Source of the DNA: Rhizobiaceae bacterium
GTDB taxonomy: Bacteria; Pseudomonadota; Alphaproteobacteria; Rhizobiales; Rhizobiaceae
NCBI GenBank assembly: GCA_014238155.1
Contig: JABABQ010000050.1
Span: 124,001 to 188,000, forward strand
Reading direction: 5' to 3'
DNA: 64,000 nucleotides
Every line of letters begins with the position of its first letter. Within the stretch, counting starts at the first letter, position 1. The notes beneath the pieces are model-generated. The model was given only the letters and a program-made list of their open reading frames with translations, was not told the origin of the DNA and did not search any database. Below, piece after piece: positions 8,735 to 18,105 of this stretch. A program made the translations under genes and the position numbers.

Positions 8735-9310
8735 CTACAGACTCGCCGCCCCTCGTGCTGCCTGATCATACTGGCCACTCAGCGCTCTCAGCATTTTGGC
8801 AATCTGGCTGACCTCCGCTTCCTCCAAACCCATGGCGGCAATGCTGGAAATCAACAATGCTTCGCGCACTTCCTTGTATTTTTCGCAGGCCGCCGCGCCT
8901 GTTGAACTGATCTGAACGGTCTTTTCTTTGCCTCGCTTGCCAGCAATGACCAGATCCAGACTGACAAGCTTCTTGATCGCGTAGCTGACCACATGCGTAT
9001 CCTCGATATTGAGCATGGTGCACAAGTCACCCAGCGTCTTTTCGCGATCCCGGTGATTGGTCGAATGCAGAACCTGCACCTCCAACGGAGTAAGCCCTGA
9101 CAGACCAGATGCGCTCATGCATCGAACCATCCAGCGTGAAAATGCGTGATTGGCCACCGTCAGTGCATATTCCATTTCAGATAGCGACGGCATGCTTCCG
9201 CTTGCCAGATGAGATGAGGAAACGATGGGGCCAATGTCCGACGTATCTGTCGCTGATTTTGTGGTCACTAGATTGCTCCTGGGCACTGTCCCTGAATTGG
9301 TCATTGACAT
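8735..9310 (-). CDS. winged-helix (MarR-like) transcriptional regulator
   Basis: A 191-residue MarR-like DNA-binding protein. The winged helix spans about 75-165: LTPLEVQVLHST, LGDLCTMLNIEDTHVVSYAI (recognition region) and KKLVSLDLVIAGKRGKEKTV (wing). The N-terminal 50 residues are low in structure. I place the start at ATG 9310 (or 9304) because upstream codons would overlap the divergent hydantoinase. No Shine-Dalgarno is seen. Similar regulators are paired with hydantoinase genes in rhizobia, so control of the gene at 9355 is likely. Confidence 0.82.
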   Translation of the reverse strand: MSMTNSGTVPRSNLVTTKSATDTSDIGPIVSSSHLASGSMPSLSEMEYALTVANHAFSRWMVRCMSASGLSGLTPLEVQVLHSTNHRDREKTLGDLCTMLNIEDTHVVSYAIKKLVSLDLVIAGKRGKEKTVQISSTGAAACEKYKEVREALLISSIAAMGLEEAEVSQIAKMLRALSGQYDQAARGAASL

Positions 9311-9322
9311 TTTATCGATAAA
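9311..9322. promoter_or_regulatory. 12-bp palindrome between regulator and hydantoinase
   Basis: TTTATCGATAAA is a perfect 12-bp palindrome touching the start codon of the winged-helix gene and lying 33 bases before the hydantoinase start. Its symmetry suits a dimeric MarR-type repressor, so it is a candidate operator controlling both genes. The assignment is inference. Confidence 0.4.
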
Positions 9323-9354
9323 TTGTTGGTGTTGTCCAGAGAAGATTTTCACAT

Positions 9355-12300
9355 ATGGGTAGCACAATGTCGGCAAAATGGGATTTTTGGATTGATCGCG
9401 GCGGTACATTCACCGATTTGGTGGGTTGCGCTCCTGATGGATCATTGCATCCTTACAAGCTGCTGTCGGAGAATCCTGAATCCTACAAGGACGCTGCGAT
9501 CGAGGGCATTCGCATGTTGCTGGGTCTCGGTTCAGGTGATTCAATCCCGTCCAACCTGGTCGGTGCCGTAAAAATGGGCACAACGGTTGCCACAAATGCC
9601 CTGTTGGAGCGCAAAGGCGACCCGACCGCCCTGTTGATCACCAAAGGTTTTGGAGACGGCCTTCGAATTGGCTATCAGGCACGCCCAGATATTTTTGCCA
9701 AGGAAATCATCAAGCCCGAACAGCTCCATCGCGATGTTTATGAGATTGACGAACGGGTTCTGGCAGATGGCACGGTTGAGCAGGTTGTCGATCTTGCGGC
9801 AATCCGCACGGCGCTGGAAGCCGCGAAAGCAAACGGCATTGATGCGATCGCCATTGCCTTCATGCATTCCTGGAAATATCCCCAGCACGAGCAACAGGCT
9901 GCAAAAATTGCCCGCGACATGGGGTTTGGACAGGTTTCCGTCAGCCACGAAGTTTCTGCCCTTGCAAAATTGGTTGGCCGCGGAGACACCACCGTCGTTG
10001 ATGCCTATCTGTCGCCCATCCTCAGCCGCTATGTGGATCAAGTCAGCTCCGAACTCGGCGTGAATGATACATCCGACGCTGATCAGCCCCGCCTGATGTT
10101 CATGCAATCTTCCGGTGGCCTGACAGCGGCTGACCTGTTTGCCGGCAAGGACGCCATTTTATCCGGCCCGGCGGGTGGTGTGGTCGGCGCGGTGGAAACT
10201 TCCGCCCTTGCCGGACATCACAAAGTCATCGGTTTTGACATGGGTGGAACCTCGACTGATGTCTCACATTATGACGGCGAATATGAGCGGGCGTTTGAAA
10301 CCGAAGTCGCTGGCGTGCGCATGCGGGCGCCAATGATGCGCATTCACACAGTTGCGGCGGGCGGTGGATCGATTCTTTTTTACGAAGCTGGGCGATTTCG
10401 GGTTGGGCCTGAATCTGCTGGAGCAAATCCCGGACCGGCAAGTTATCGCCGTGGCGGCCCGCTGACGGTGACCGACGCCAATGTTATGGTCGGCAAGTTA
10501 AAGGCGGACAATTTCCCGGCTATTTTTGGACCAGATCAGGACCAACCGCTGGACACCCAAACAGTTACAGATAAATTTTCAAAACTCGCAGAGAAGATTG
10601 GCAAAGATCAGAGCGCGGAGGAAATTGCCGATGGGTTTCTGCGCATTGCTGTAGAGAACATGGCAAATGCGATCAAGAAGATTTCCGTGCAACGGGGCTA
10701 TGACGTTACCGAATATGCGCTGACGTGTTTTGGAGGTGCCGGCGGTCAACACGCCTGTGCCGTGGCTGATAATCTGGGCATGGAAACAGTGGTCGTGCAC
10801 CCATTTTCCGGCATTCTATCTGCCTATGGGATGGGGCTTGCAGACATTCGCGCCAACCGCTCACAAGCGCTGATCCAGCCGCTTGATCAAAGTGGAATCA
10901 ATACTTTAACTGCGCTTGAATCAAAACTTGAAGCAACAGCCCGCGCAGAAGTTGAAGGACAGGGCGTAAGTGATTCAGATATCACGACATTTTCGCGCGT
11001 CCATTTACGCTATGATGGCACCGACACCGCGATTGCAGTGCCGCGCGGCAGCCAAGCAGCCATGCGCGAAAATTTTGCCAACGCCCACAAGAAACAGTTC
11101 GGTTTCGTGTTTGACAAACCGCTGATCATTGAAGCTTTGGAACTGGAAGCGGTGGGTGGTGGCGCCAAAGTGGTGGAACGCCAAAACAACCTGCAGTCAC
11201 ATACTCTGAAAACCGATGTCACAACCCGCCTTTTCACAGGTGGCGAGAGCGTCACAGCAGGAATTTTCAAGCGCCAGATGCTGGTGCCTGGCAATGCCAT
11301 CAACGGCCCTGCCCTGATCATCGAAGACCATCAGACCATCGTTGTCGAACCCGGCTGGTCAGCAGTGATCAATGCTCTGGACCACATCATTTTGACTCGT
11401 ACCGAGCGCATGCAGCGCGAAGCGGTCATCGGTGCCAGTGCCGATGCCGATCCAGTGTTGCTTGAAGTTTTCAACAACCTGTTCATGTCTATTGCTGAAC
11501 AGATGGGGGTGACGCTTCAAAACACATCCTATTCGGTCAACATCAAGGAGCGTCTCGATTTCTCCTGTGCAGTATTCAATGCCGAAGGACAACTCGTCGC
11601 CAATGCACCACATATGCCCGTGCATCTGGGTTCGATGGATCGCTCGGTTGAAACCATTATCGAACTCAATCAGGGCACCATGAAACCTGGCGACGTCTAC
11701 GTGCTGAATGCCCCCTATAATGGCGGCACCCACCTGCCCGATATCACCGTGGTCACACCGGTATTCAACGGCGATGATATTCAATTCTATGTCGCCTCTC
11801 GCGGCCATCATGCCGATGTTGGCGGAATGGCGCCAGGTTCGGCCACGCCACTGGCCACCCATGTGGAACAGGAAGGCGTGCTGATCGACAATTTCAAGCT
11901 CGTCGACGAGGGACACTTACGCGAAGATGATATGATCGCATTGATGTCCAATCACAAATATCCGTGCCGCAATCCGGCCCAGAACATGGCCGACCTGCGA
12001 GCCCAGGTGGCGGCAAATGAAAAGGGCGTCGCAGAATTGCGCAAGATGGTGACCCATTTCGGCGAAGACGTGGTGGATGCCTATATGCGCCATGTTCAGG
12101 ACAATGCCGAGGAAAGCGTCCGCCGCGTAATTGATCGCCTGTCGGATTGTGAAGCGGTTTATCCCACTGATACCGGACAGCAAATCAAGGTGAAAATTAC
12201 GGTCGACAGACAAAAACGTGAAGCGACGGTGGATTTCACTGGTACGTCGGATGTGCAGGAGAATAATTTCAATGCCCCGCAACCGGTAACACGAGCGGCG

Positions 12301-12984
12301 GTGCTTTATGTCTTCCGCATCATGGTGGAAGCCAATATACCAATGAATGCCGGCTGCCTGAAACCGATCAACATCGTCATCCCCGATGGCTGCATGTTGA
12401 AGCCCCATTATCCGGCGGCAGTGATTGCCGGCAATACCGAAACCAGCCAGATGGCAACCAATTGCTTGCTCATGGCGCTTGGTGCAATGGCCAACGGACC
12501 CGGTACAATGAACAATCTCACCTACGGAAATGATCGCTATCAAAACTACGAAACGATCTGTGGTGGTTCGCCCGCCGGCATCGACAATGCCGGTCGTCCA
12601 TTTGCCGGCACATCGGGCGTTCATGTCCATATGACAAATACTCGCATGACCGACCCGGAAATCCTGGAAATGCGTTATCCGGTCGTGGTGGAAGAATTTT
12701 CCATCCGCAAGGGCTCAGGTGGACGTGGCCAATATAACGGCGGTGACGGAACGACCCGTCGCATGCGGTTTCTCGAAGACATGACCTGCGCCATAATCGG
12801 ATCCAGCCGGTATAATCCGCCAAAGGGTCTGAACGGCGGTGGTGATGGCGAATGTGGCAAAACCGAAATTCGCAGGCTTTCTGGCGAGATAGAGCTGTTG
12901 CGCCATGCCGATCAGACCGAAGTCAAGGCAGGTGAAGCGGTGATTGTAACAACCCCCGCAGCCGGTGGATATGGTGTGCGCTAG
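9355..12984 (+). CDS. hydantoinase / 5-oxoprolinase, HyuA-HyuB fusion
   Basis: A 1,209-residue cytoplasmic enzyme that hydrolyses cyclic amides (5-oxoproline, hydantoins) with ATP. The N-terminal HyuA_N part starts [13 protein letters not shown] (about 11-23); the actin-like ATPase core has [19 protein letters not shown] near 293-312; the HyuB part starts near 700 with [17 protein letters not shown] and contains [12 protein letters not shown]. Both halves are intact, matching eukaryotic-type OPLAH length. ATG 9355 has GAGAAG upstream; ATG 9367 is an alternative. It is divergent from a winged-helix regulator and ends at a strong terminator. Exact substrate unknown. Confidence 0.92.
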   Translation: MGSTMSAKWDFWIDRGGTFTDLVGCAPDGSLHPYKLLSENPESYKDAAIEGIRMLLGLGSGDSIPSNLVGAVKMGTTVATNALLERKGDPTALLITKGFGDGLRIGYQARPDIFAKEIIKPEQLHRDVYEIDERVLADGTVEQVVDLAAIRTALEAAKANGIDAIAIAFMHSWKYPQHEQQAAKIARDMGFGQVSVSHEVSALAKLVGRGDTTVVDAYLSPILSRYVDQVSSELGVNDTSDADQPRLMFMQSSGGLTAADLFAGKDAILSGPAGGVVGAVETSALAGHHKVIGFDMGGTSTDVSHYDGEYERAFETEVAGVRMRAPMMRIHTVAAGGGSILFYEAGRFRVGPESAGANPGPASYRRGGPLTVTDANVMVGKLKADNFPAIFGPDQDQPLDTQTVTDKFSKLAEKIGKDQSAEEIADGFLRIAVENMANAIKKISVQRGYDVTEYALTCFGGAGGQHACAVADNLGMETVVVHPFSGILSAYGMGLADIRANRSQALIQPLDQSGINTLTALESKLEATARAEVEGQGVSDSDITTFSRVHLRYDGTDTAIAVPRGSQAAMRENFANAHKKQFGFVFDKPLIIEALELEAVGGGAKVVERQNNLQSHTLKTDVTTRLFTGGESVTAGIFKRQMLVPGNAINGPALIIEDHQTIVVEPGWSAVINALDHIILTRTERMQREAVIGASADADPVLLEVFNNLFMSIAEQMGVTLQNTSYSVNIKERLDFSCAVFNAEGQLVANAPHMPVHLGSMDRSVETIIELNQGTMKPGDVYVLNAPYNGGTHLPDITVVTPVFNGDDIQFYVASRGHHADVGGMAPGSATPLATHVEQEGVLIDNFKLVDEGHLREDDMIALMSNHKYPCRNPAQNMADLRAQVAANEKGVAELRKMVTHFGEDVVDAYMRHVQDNAEESVRRVIDRLSDCEAVYPTDTGQQIKVKITVDRQKREATVDFTGTSDVQENNFNAPQPVTRAAVLYVFRIMVEANIPMNAGCLKPINIVIPDGCMLKPHYPAAVIAGNTETSQMATNCLLMALGAMANGPGTMNNLTYGNDRYQNYETICGGSPAGIDNAGRPFAGTSGVHVHMTNTRMTDPEILEMRYPVVVEEFSIRKGSGGRGQYNGGDGTTRRMRFLEDMTCAIIGSSRYNPPKGLNGGGDGECGKTEIRRLSGEIELLRHADQTEVKAGEAVIVTTPAAGGYGVR

Positions 12985-13004
12985 ACCAAAACCAGTCATC
13001 AATG

Positions 13005-13036
13005 AAAAAGGGCCGCTCCAGAGAGCGGCCCTTTTT
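13005..13036. terminator. bidirectional rho-independent terminator
   Basis: A perfect 14-bp stem (AAAAAGGGCCGCTC with its complement at 13023-13036) and a four-base loop, with A-tract and T-tract on the two sides. It lies between the convergent hydantoinase and flagellin genes and can stop transcription from both. Confidence 0.9.
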
Positions 13037-13056
13037 GTAGGATATTTATCAACCTC

Positions 13057-13980
13057 TTATCTGAAGAGCGACAGAATAGACTGAGCGCTGGCGTTTGCGA
13101 TAGACAAGGCCTGCGTACCCAGTTGCTGTTGCGTTTGCAGAGCAGACAGTCTGGTTGATTCCTTGGTCATATCTGCATCCACCAGGGTACCAATACCCCG
13201 TTCAATCGCGTCCATGAGATTGGAAACAAAATTGTTCTGCATATCAATCCGGCCTTTGGAGGCACCCAGATCTGACGCGGAAGTTGTCATTGACGAAAGT
13301 GCACTGTCGACTTCAGAGATCATCTCATCGATATCGGTGTTGTCGATACTGGCAGCCGTAATGCTCAGCGTTGAGACCGATACGGTCACTGCGCCGGCGC
13401 CGGTTGTGGTGAAATCAAGATCAAGGATCCCCGATGCTGCCACATTTGCATCAAACAATTTCGATGCCGAGGTAACAATCGAGATCGTGCCGACAGACAC
13501 AGTTCCATCAGACGCGCGATTGAACGATGACACAACATCCTTCGTCGCACTATAGCCGGTCGCGGCAGAATCATGCGACAGCCAGTTTTCACCACTAAAA
13601 CTTGCCGAAGTGGCGATGCTGGTCAACTGGTTCTGCAACTCACCAATCTCACTTTGGATTTTAGATTTGTCGACACCCGGTTCACGCGCAGCTACCAGCT
13701 TTGCCTTTATCTCGTCGACAACATCGATGGCGCTGTTCATACCTGTATAAGCCACATCCACCTTTGCTGCGCCAAGTCCAAGAGCATCTTGTACTGTCGC
13801 AAGCGCCTTGTTGTCCGAGCGCATCGTGGTGGCAATTGACCAATAGGCTGCATTGTCAGATGCCTGGCCAACTTTCAGGCCAGTTGAAATGCGAGCTTGG
13901 GTGGTTTCAAGCGCCATATTGGTCGCCTGAAGTGATTTCAATGCCGTCATTGCGGCAGAGTTTGTCATAATACTGGACAC
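13057..13980 (-). CDS. flagellin
   Basis: A 307-residue flagellar filament subunit, exported through the flagellar type III system. The conserved N-terminal coiled region (about 1-140) has TQARISTGLKVGQASDNAAY and WSIATTMRSDNKAL, a signature of rhizobial flagellins; the C-terminal region (about 225-307) ends QALSIANASAQSILSLFR. The exposed middle is very short. The start is GTG 13980, supported by AAGGGG nine bases upstream and by family alignment of MSSIMTNSAAM; ATG 13968 would lose four conserved residues. No other flagellar gene is near; it ends at the shared terminator. Confidence 0.95.
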   Translation of the reverse strand: MSSIMTNSAAMTALKSLQATNMALETTQARISTGLKVGQASDNAAYWSIATTMRSDNKALATVQDALGLGAAKVDVAYTGMNSAIDVVDEIKAKLVAAREPGVDKSKIQSEIGELQNQLTSIATSASFSGENWLSHDSAATGYSATKDVVSSFNRASDGTVSVGTISIVTSASKLFDANVAASGILDLDFTTTGAGAVTVSVSTLSITAASIDNTDIDEMISEVDSALSSMTTSASDLGASKGRIDMQNNFVSNLMDAIERGIGTLVDADMTKESTRLSALQTQQQLGTQALSIANASAQSILSLFR

Positions 13981-14042
13981 GAAGCGTCCCCTTTTACTTT
14001 ACTCAATACTAGGGACATACCGGCCTGACCGGTTACAACAAA

Positions 14043-14057
14043 TTGGCATCATGCCAA
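14043..14057. promoter_or_regulatory. inverted repeat upstream of flagellin
   Basis: TTGGCA and TGCCAA form six-base arms around a three-base centre, 63 bases upstream of the flagellin start. Flagellin genes often have long leaders and specific promoters, so this could be an operator or leader stem. I find no clear sigma-54 pair (TGGCAC...TTGC) around it. The 219-base gap up to the LysR stop shows nothing else certain. Confidence 0.3.
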
Positions 14058-14199
14058 CCCAAACACGTGTTCGAGCTTGCCGCAGGGTGCCGACGCTAGG
14101 AGAAATGTCTTGCCAGACTGTTAACTATGGTTGGTCACAAATACTAACAAATGGGGGAGTCAACCACCGCTTTTATCGTACCCCTGAACCCATTCAGCG

Positions 14200-15063
14200 T
14201 TAAATGACCAGAAGGTTTTTGAGCAGTCCGGAACTGGAAGCTGTTGGGCTATTTGGCAAAGTTACCAGAGCAAGCTCCCGAAAAAGGCCGGGCTCTTCCA
14301 GTTCGATTGTGATGACGTTTTCATCGGCCAACCGCAGCACATCAGGCTCTGGCAAGAGCGTGAATCCAACACCATTCTTGACGCATTCCATGATCGCTTC
14401 GACACTGTCCAACACAAGCTTGGAATGCATCAAGCCATCTCCGGAGCGCGCCATTTCCTGGGCGATCAGTTTGCCAATTCCGGTACTTGGCATGAAATGC
14501 AGAAAAGGCGCGACCAACATCATTGCCTTCAATCCCAACGGCCCAAGATTTCTCGGCGCCGCAAATATCAATCGCTCTTGCAACAATATATCTGTCTGCA
14601 GTCTGTCATCGGTCCGACCAGAGACTGTCACCACCGCCGCGTCCAATTGTCCGTTCAGCACTTTTTCTTCCAGCTGTTCTGACAATCCGGTTTCAAAATC
14701 AAATTTTGCATCCGGCGCCCGCCGCAGGGCATTGGTCAAAAATGTTGGCAAAAGCCGGGCGCTTGCGGTTGATACGAAACCCAGGCGATAACGACCCGTC
14801 AGTTGATCACCCCGCTGGCACAAGTCTGACATTGCCTGTTCTGCATCGACCACAACCTGCGCCTTTTCAGCAACGGCAAGCCCAAGAGGTGTTAATTTTG
14901 GAGGCCTGAATTTGCGGTCAAACAGTGAGGCATCCAATTGTTTTTCCAGGCTTTTCATCTGCATGGAAACCGCCGATAGCGTCATATTGAGATGTTCGGC
15001 AGCCAGCGCAAAAGACTGAACCTGCGAAATCTTGAGCAATGTCTTTAATAGGTGTGTTTGCAT
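14200..15063 (-). CDS. LysR-family transcriptional regulator
   Basis: A 287-residue LysR-type regulator. The N-terminal winged helix (about 1-62) contains SFALAAEHLNMTLSAVSMQM and KSLEKQLDASLFDRKFRPPK; the rest is the two-lobed effector domain, with VKNGVGFTLLPEP near residue 235. Start chosen at ATG 15063 because family proteins begin right before the first helix; the upstream ATG 15129 adds 22 atypical residues. It is divergent from the acyl-CoA dehydrogenase at 15160, the usual arrangement for a LysR protein and its target. Effector unknown. Confidence 0.9.
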   Translation of the reverse strand: MQTHLLKTLLKISQVQSFALAAEHLNMTLSAVSMQMKSLEKQLDASLFDRKFRPPKLTPLGLAVAEKAQVVVDAEQAMSDLCQRGDQLTGRYRLGFVSTASARLLPTFLTNALRRAPDAKFDFETGLSEQLEEKVLNGQLDAAVVTVSGRTDDRLQTDILLQERLIFAAPRNLGPLGLKAMMLVAPFLHFMPSTGIGKLIAQEMARSGDGLMHSKLVLDSVEAIMECVKNGVGFTLLPEPDVLRLADENVITIELEEPGLFRELALVTLPNSPTASSSGLLKNLLVI

Positions 15064-15087
15064 TAATTCAGAAACTTTGACTTTGGC

Positions 15088-15139
15088 GTTCAACTTTATT
15101 CGATTGATATGAACATAACCGCGTGTCACATTTTTGTGA
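15088..15139. promoter_or_regulatory. inverted repeats in LysR/acyl-CoA dehydrogenase promoter
   Basis: Two dyads lie in the 96-base divergent region: GTTCA at 15088-15092 with TGAAC at 15110-15114, and TCACA at 15126-15130 with TGTGA at 15135-15139. The first is spaced like a LysR-type site near the promoters; the second is close to the dehydrogenase start. Binding is inferred. Confidence 0.35.
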
Positions 15140-15159
15140 AGCCAAGGGGAATCGCAATC

Positions 15160-16404
15160 ATGTCTGTATCAACAGATCAAGACACAGAACTTGTAGCGCG
15201 CGCACGCGCGTTGGCGACGGGCTTTGCTGACAAAGCCGCCCACTGGGATCAAACCCGAAATTATTGCTGGGACAATGTCAGAGCCATGCAGCAGGCAGGC
15301 TTGATGGGCATGACCATTCCTCAACAATACGGTGGACTGGGAGCCTCTTACCTGACCGCAGTGCAGGTGATTGAGGAAATTGCCAAATCCTGTACCCTTT
15401 CAGCACGGATACTGGTTGAAGCAAACATGGGTGGCATCAGCGCCATCATGAATTATGGCAGCGAACGACAAAAACAGTTTTGTGCACCCATCGTGTTGGC
15501 CGGTGACAAGCCAGCCATCTGCATAACCGAACCCGACGCCGGCAGCGCGGCAACCGAGATGACAACATCTGCACGCAAACGGGGCGGCCGCTATATTCTC
15601 AATGGCACCAAACACTGGATCACCGGTGGAGGGGTTTCAAAACTGTATCTGGTTTTCGCCCGAGTATTTAATGAGCAAGATCAGGAACTGGGCATTGGTG
15701 GCTTCATCGTCCACCGAGATCCGGATCGTGGTATCGACCCAAAGGGAATGACCATTGGCCCAAGGGAACGTACGATGGGTCTGTGTGGCATGCCGGAAAC
15801 GGTGATTCATTTCGAAAATTTGGAACTTGATACTGAATTCGCCGTCGTCCCGCCGTCCGGATTGAAACGCGGCTTTGCCGATTTGATGAATGCTTATAAC
15901 AGCCAGCGGGTTGGCGCAGGCACGATTGCCATGGGCGTGGCCGCCGGTGCCATTGACCATGCCAAGCGCTATCTCAAGGAACGTCAGCAATTTGGCCGAC
16001 CACTGGCAGAGTTTCAGGGGCTTCAGTGGATGCTCGCCGATATGGACGTTGCAATCCACGCAGCACGGCTGATGTTGCACGAAGCCGCTAGATCAGCTGA
16101 GTTACCCGGTAACACGTTTCCGAACAAAACACTGGCCGCAAAAGCCAAACTTTTTGCTTCCGAACAGGCAATCAAAGTTGTCAATGACGCATTGCAGATG
16201 TTCGGGGCGCGAGGATATGGTGACAAAGAACCGCTGGAGCGGATGTATCGCGACGTGCGTATGTTCACCATCGGAGGCGGCACAGCGCAAGTGCTGAAAA
16301 CTCAAATTGCCGGCAGTCTGCTGGACATGAAAGTGCCGCAGACCCGGGACGGTTATTCCGGGACCTCCAATGCTAACCGACCGCTTCTGGCAGCTGCCGA
16401 ATAG
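15160..16404 (+). CDS. acyl-CoA dehydrogenase
   Basis: A 414-residue FAD-dependent acyl-CoA dehydrogenase. The N-terminal helical domain (about 10-115), middle beta domain with CITEPDAGSAATEMTTSARK (about 120-140) and C-terminal helical domain with RQQFGRPLAEFQGLQWMLAD and MFGARGYGDKEPLERMYRDV are all present; it ends with FTIGGGTAQVLKTQIAG. It introduces a double bond into an acyl-CoA, passing electrons to ETF. The start is ATG 15160 with AAGGGG upstream. It is divergent from a LysR regulator; chain length or branching of the substrate cannot be read. Confidence 0.92.
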   Translation: MSVSTDQDTELVARARALATGFADKAAHWDQTRNYCWDNVRAMQQAGLMGMTIPQQYGGLGASYLTAVQVIEEIAKSCTLSARILVEANMGGISAIMNYGSERQKQFCAPIVLAGDKPAICITEPDAGSAATEMTTSARKRGGRYILNGTKHWITGGGVSKLYLVFARVFNEQDQELGIGGFIVHRDPDRGIDPKGMTIGPRERTMGLCGMPETVIHFENLELDTEFAVVPPSGLKRGFADLMNAYNSQRVGAGTIAMGVAAGAIDHAKRYLKERQQFGRPLAEFQGLQWMLADMDVAIHAARLMLHEAARSAELPGNTFPNKTLAAKAKLFASEQAIKVVNDALQMFGARGYGDKEPLERMYRDVRMFTIGGGTAQVLKTQIAGSLLDMKVPQTRDGYSGTSNANRPLLAAAE

Positions 16405-16412
16405 GCACTATC

Positions 16413-16964
16413 TCAATCGGTGATGGGTCCATCTCCAACACGAGGGTGAGTTCGGGCACCGTCCGTCACCCCCATGCAAAGCACGATTTCATCGGCGCGC
16501 GGTGCGTCACCAACCATGACGGTCATCGTGTCAAAATGTGAAAATGACCACGCTTCATCCTTATGCCCCAGAGGCAGGTCAATGGCACAGCCCACTGCTC
16601 CAACTTTAGCATTGGAAGGAATAAGCGCTTTGCCACCACCTACAGCTGCACGCATTGGTTTGCCAAGCTTTGGATGGATCATTGCAGCACCATGCTCCAG
16701 GTCGCCCGCAGAACCAATAATCGCAGCTTTGCCGTAACTGACCGGCGCAGCACCGAGTTGCTTTACGGCCTTCGCCATCAATTGCTCACCGAGCTGACCA
16801 CCCCGGTCGAACAGCGCAGACAGATCTTCGCCATGTTGCCCGGCAAACGGGTTTGAGATTACAGCCAGAACAGCAACGCGGGTGATCGGATCACACGGTT
16901 TTCCAGACCCATCAGCCTCAATTTTTTCAACAACCGTCACAGTTTTACGCAATTCCATAGTCAA
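16413..16964 (-). CDS. PF06684 'amino acid synthesis' family protein
   Basis: A 183-residue protein of the small PF06684 family, whose biochemical role is not established. Recognisable are KPCDPITRVAVLAVISNPFA, GKAAIIGSAGDLEHGAAMIH and the C-terminal MTVMVGDAPRADEIVLCMGV. Such genes often lie with amidohydrolases or pteridine/flavin-linked catabolic genes. Here it is convergent with the acyl-CoA dehydrogenase, nine bases apart, so the two are not one operon. ATG 16964 and ATG 16958 are both possible starts. Confidence 0.8.
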   Translation of the reverse strand: MTMELRKTVTVVEKIEADGSGKPCDPITRVAVLAVISNPFAGQHGEDLSALFDRGGQLGEQLMAKAVKQLGAAPVSYGKAAIIGSAGDLEHGAAMIHPKLGKPMRAAVGGGKALIPSNAKVGAVGCAIDLPLGHKDEAWSFSHFDTMTVMVGDAPRADEIVLCMGVTDGARTHPRVGDGPITD

Positions 16965-17030
16965 TTTTCCCCGAGTTCCAATACCAGAACTGTAGGGCAG
17001 ATTCGAATAATTTAGAACTGAATTGTTGTG

Positions 17031-17519
17031 CTATTGTTTGCGAATGCCGGGCCAGATTTTGTCGGCCTTGCGAATATAAAAGTCCCGCTTGCGAGCCCAT
17101 GCACGATCTATCGACTTGTTGATGTTCAAATAGAGCTTTCCATCAACGATGTTCCAGACATTGGGGTCGCCATCAACCTTATAGCTGGAAGCTGCACCGT
17201 AGGAACAAAATCCACCATAAGCGGGCAGATATTTTGCTGGATTTGCAAGGAAGCTATCCTTGTTTTCCTGTGAAGTGAAATAATACCTGCCGCCGCCATG
17301 CAATGCTGAGAATCCCTTGTTCCCTTTGATCGGTTTGTTGGAATTGAAATAAGAAACCGGGTCATAACCACGCAGAGCCAACCCGGAATTCGACAAATTG
17401 AGTTCCGCAACAGGGCTTTTGGCCAGCGAGGATGATTGCGGCAATGCCACAAATATCAGGCAGGCAACACACAAAGCCAGCGTTGGGATGAAGCGGCGTA
17501 TGAGAGTTTTCATGGTCAT
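17031..17519 (-). CDS. exported YHS-domain protein
   Basis: A 162-residue protein with an N-terminal export signal (about 1-33, hydrophobic LALCVACLIFVALP) and one YHS domain: LALRGYDPVSYFNSNKPIKG, then KYLPAYGGFCSYGAASSYKV. YHS domains bind metal, often copper or iron, in transport and oxygenase proteins. Stand-alone periplasmic YHS proteins are common but little studied. It lies four bases after the rhodanese gene, so the two are one operon. Confidence 0.85.
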   Translation of the reverse strand: MTMKTLIRRFIPTLALCVACLIFVALPQSSSLAKSPVAELNLSNSGLALRGYDPVSYFNSNKPIKGNKGFSALHGGGRYYFTSQENKDSFLANPAKYLPAYGGFCSYGAASSYKVDGDPNVWNIVDGKLYLNINKSIDRAWARKRDFYIRKADKIWPGIRKQ

Positions 17520-17523
17520 CCAA

Positions 17524-17991
17524 TCAATTCAATGGAAGTTTGCGTTTCAACCAGCCGGGGCCGGATTTTGAACCCAACATGCCTTCCGACACATTGGTCA
17601 CATTGGAAAAGCCCAGCGCGTTCAGTCTGGCCTTCATCTTACTGGAGCGAACCCCTCTGGCACAAATGAGAGCAACGGGTTGGCTTCGGTCACCGCCAAC
17701 CAGCGCATCGAGCCGGCTAACAAACTCACTTTGATGCATGCTGATTTTATGGGCGCCGCGACCGACACCTGTTTGGCGCCATTCAGACGGTCGGCGAATA
17801 TCAATCAACTTGATAACGTTGCGCTGCGACATTTCGAATGCAGCCGCCGCACTGGCCTTGCCATTATAGCCTTCATCAGCGCTTGCCGGAGATATCAGCG
17901 TCAAAACAAAAAGAACCGGCAGCAAGCCAAGCATCAACCGCTGGACGATGAAGCCATATAAACAATCAGCTTTGAAAAATCGGATCAACAT
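17524..17991 (-). CDS. exported rhodanese-domain protein
   Basis: A 155-residue protein with a long signal sequence (hydrophobic LGLLPVLFVLTLISPASA, about 21-38) and one rhodanese domain. DIRRPSEW (about 64-71) and the active-site loop ICARGVRS with Cys110 are intact, so sulfur transfer in the periplasm is possible. ATG 17934 would give a shorter signal peptide. It precedes the YHS gene by four bases. A strong stem-loop at 18059-18099 lies upstream, between this gene and the SGNH gene. Confidence 0.82.
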   Translation of the reverse strand: MLIRFFKADCLYGFIVQRLMLGLLPVLFVLTLISPASADEGYNGKASAAAAFEMSQRNVIKLIDIRRPSEWRQTGVGRGAHKISMHQSEFVSRLDALVGGDRSQPVALICARGVRSSKMKARLNALGFSNVTNVSEGMLGSKSGPGWLKRKLPLN

Positions 17992-18058
17992 TGTTGCAGA
18001 TTAGGTCCTACTGGATGCGTATGCATCAACTTGGTAGATTTATTGATCTAAACAAAGG

Positions 18059-18099
18059 CATTGCTGAACACCAAAAATCACACTTTGGTGTATGCAATG
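18059..18099. promoter_or_regulatory. two-tier stem-loop between SGNH and rhodanese genes
   Basis: Outer arms CATTGC (18059-18064) and GCAATG (18094-18099) enclose inner arms ACACCAAA (18068-18075) and TTTGGTGT (18084-18091), both perfect, around an eight-base loop. On the minus strand it follows the SGNH stop by seven bases. No T-run follows directly, so it may be a weak terminator, an RNA end protector, or an operator of the rhodanese-YHS pair. Confidence 0.5.
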
Positions 18100-18105
18100 T
18101 CAGCA

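Noticed and set aside
8629-8811. Possible 60-residue protein with GAGGG before the ATG
   Set aside because: It overlaps the winged-helix gene end on the other strand and has no known relatives; kept only as a note in the intergenic entry.
11917-12630. Open frames on the minus strand inside the hydantoinase gene
   Set aside because: They mirror the codon pattern of the real gene and show no motifs or ribosome-binding sites.
14043-14057. Sigma-54 promoter of flagellin
   Set aside because: TTGGCA is present but the matching -12 element TTGC is not at the right distance on either strand; kept only as an inverted repeat.
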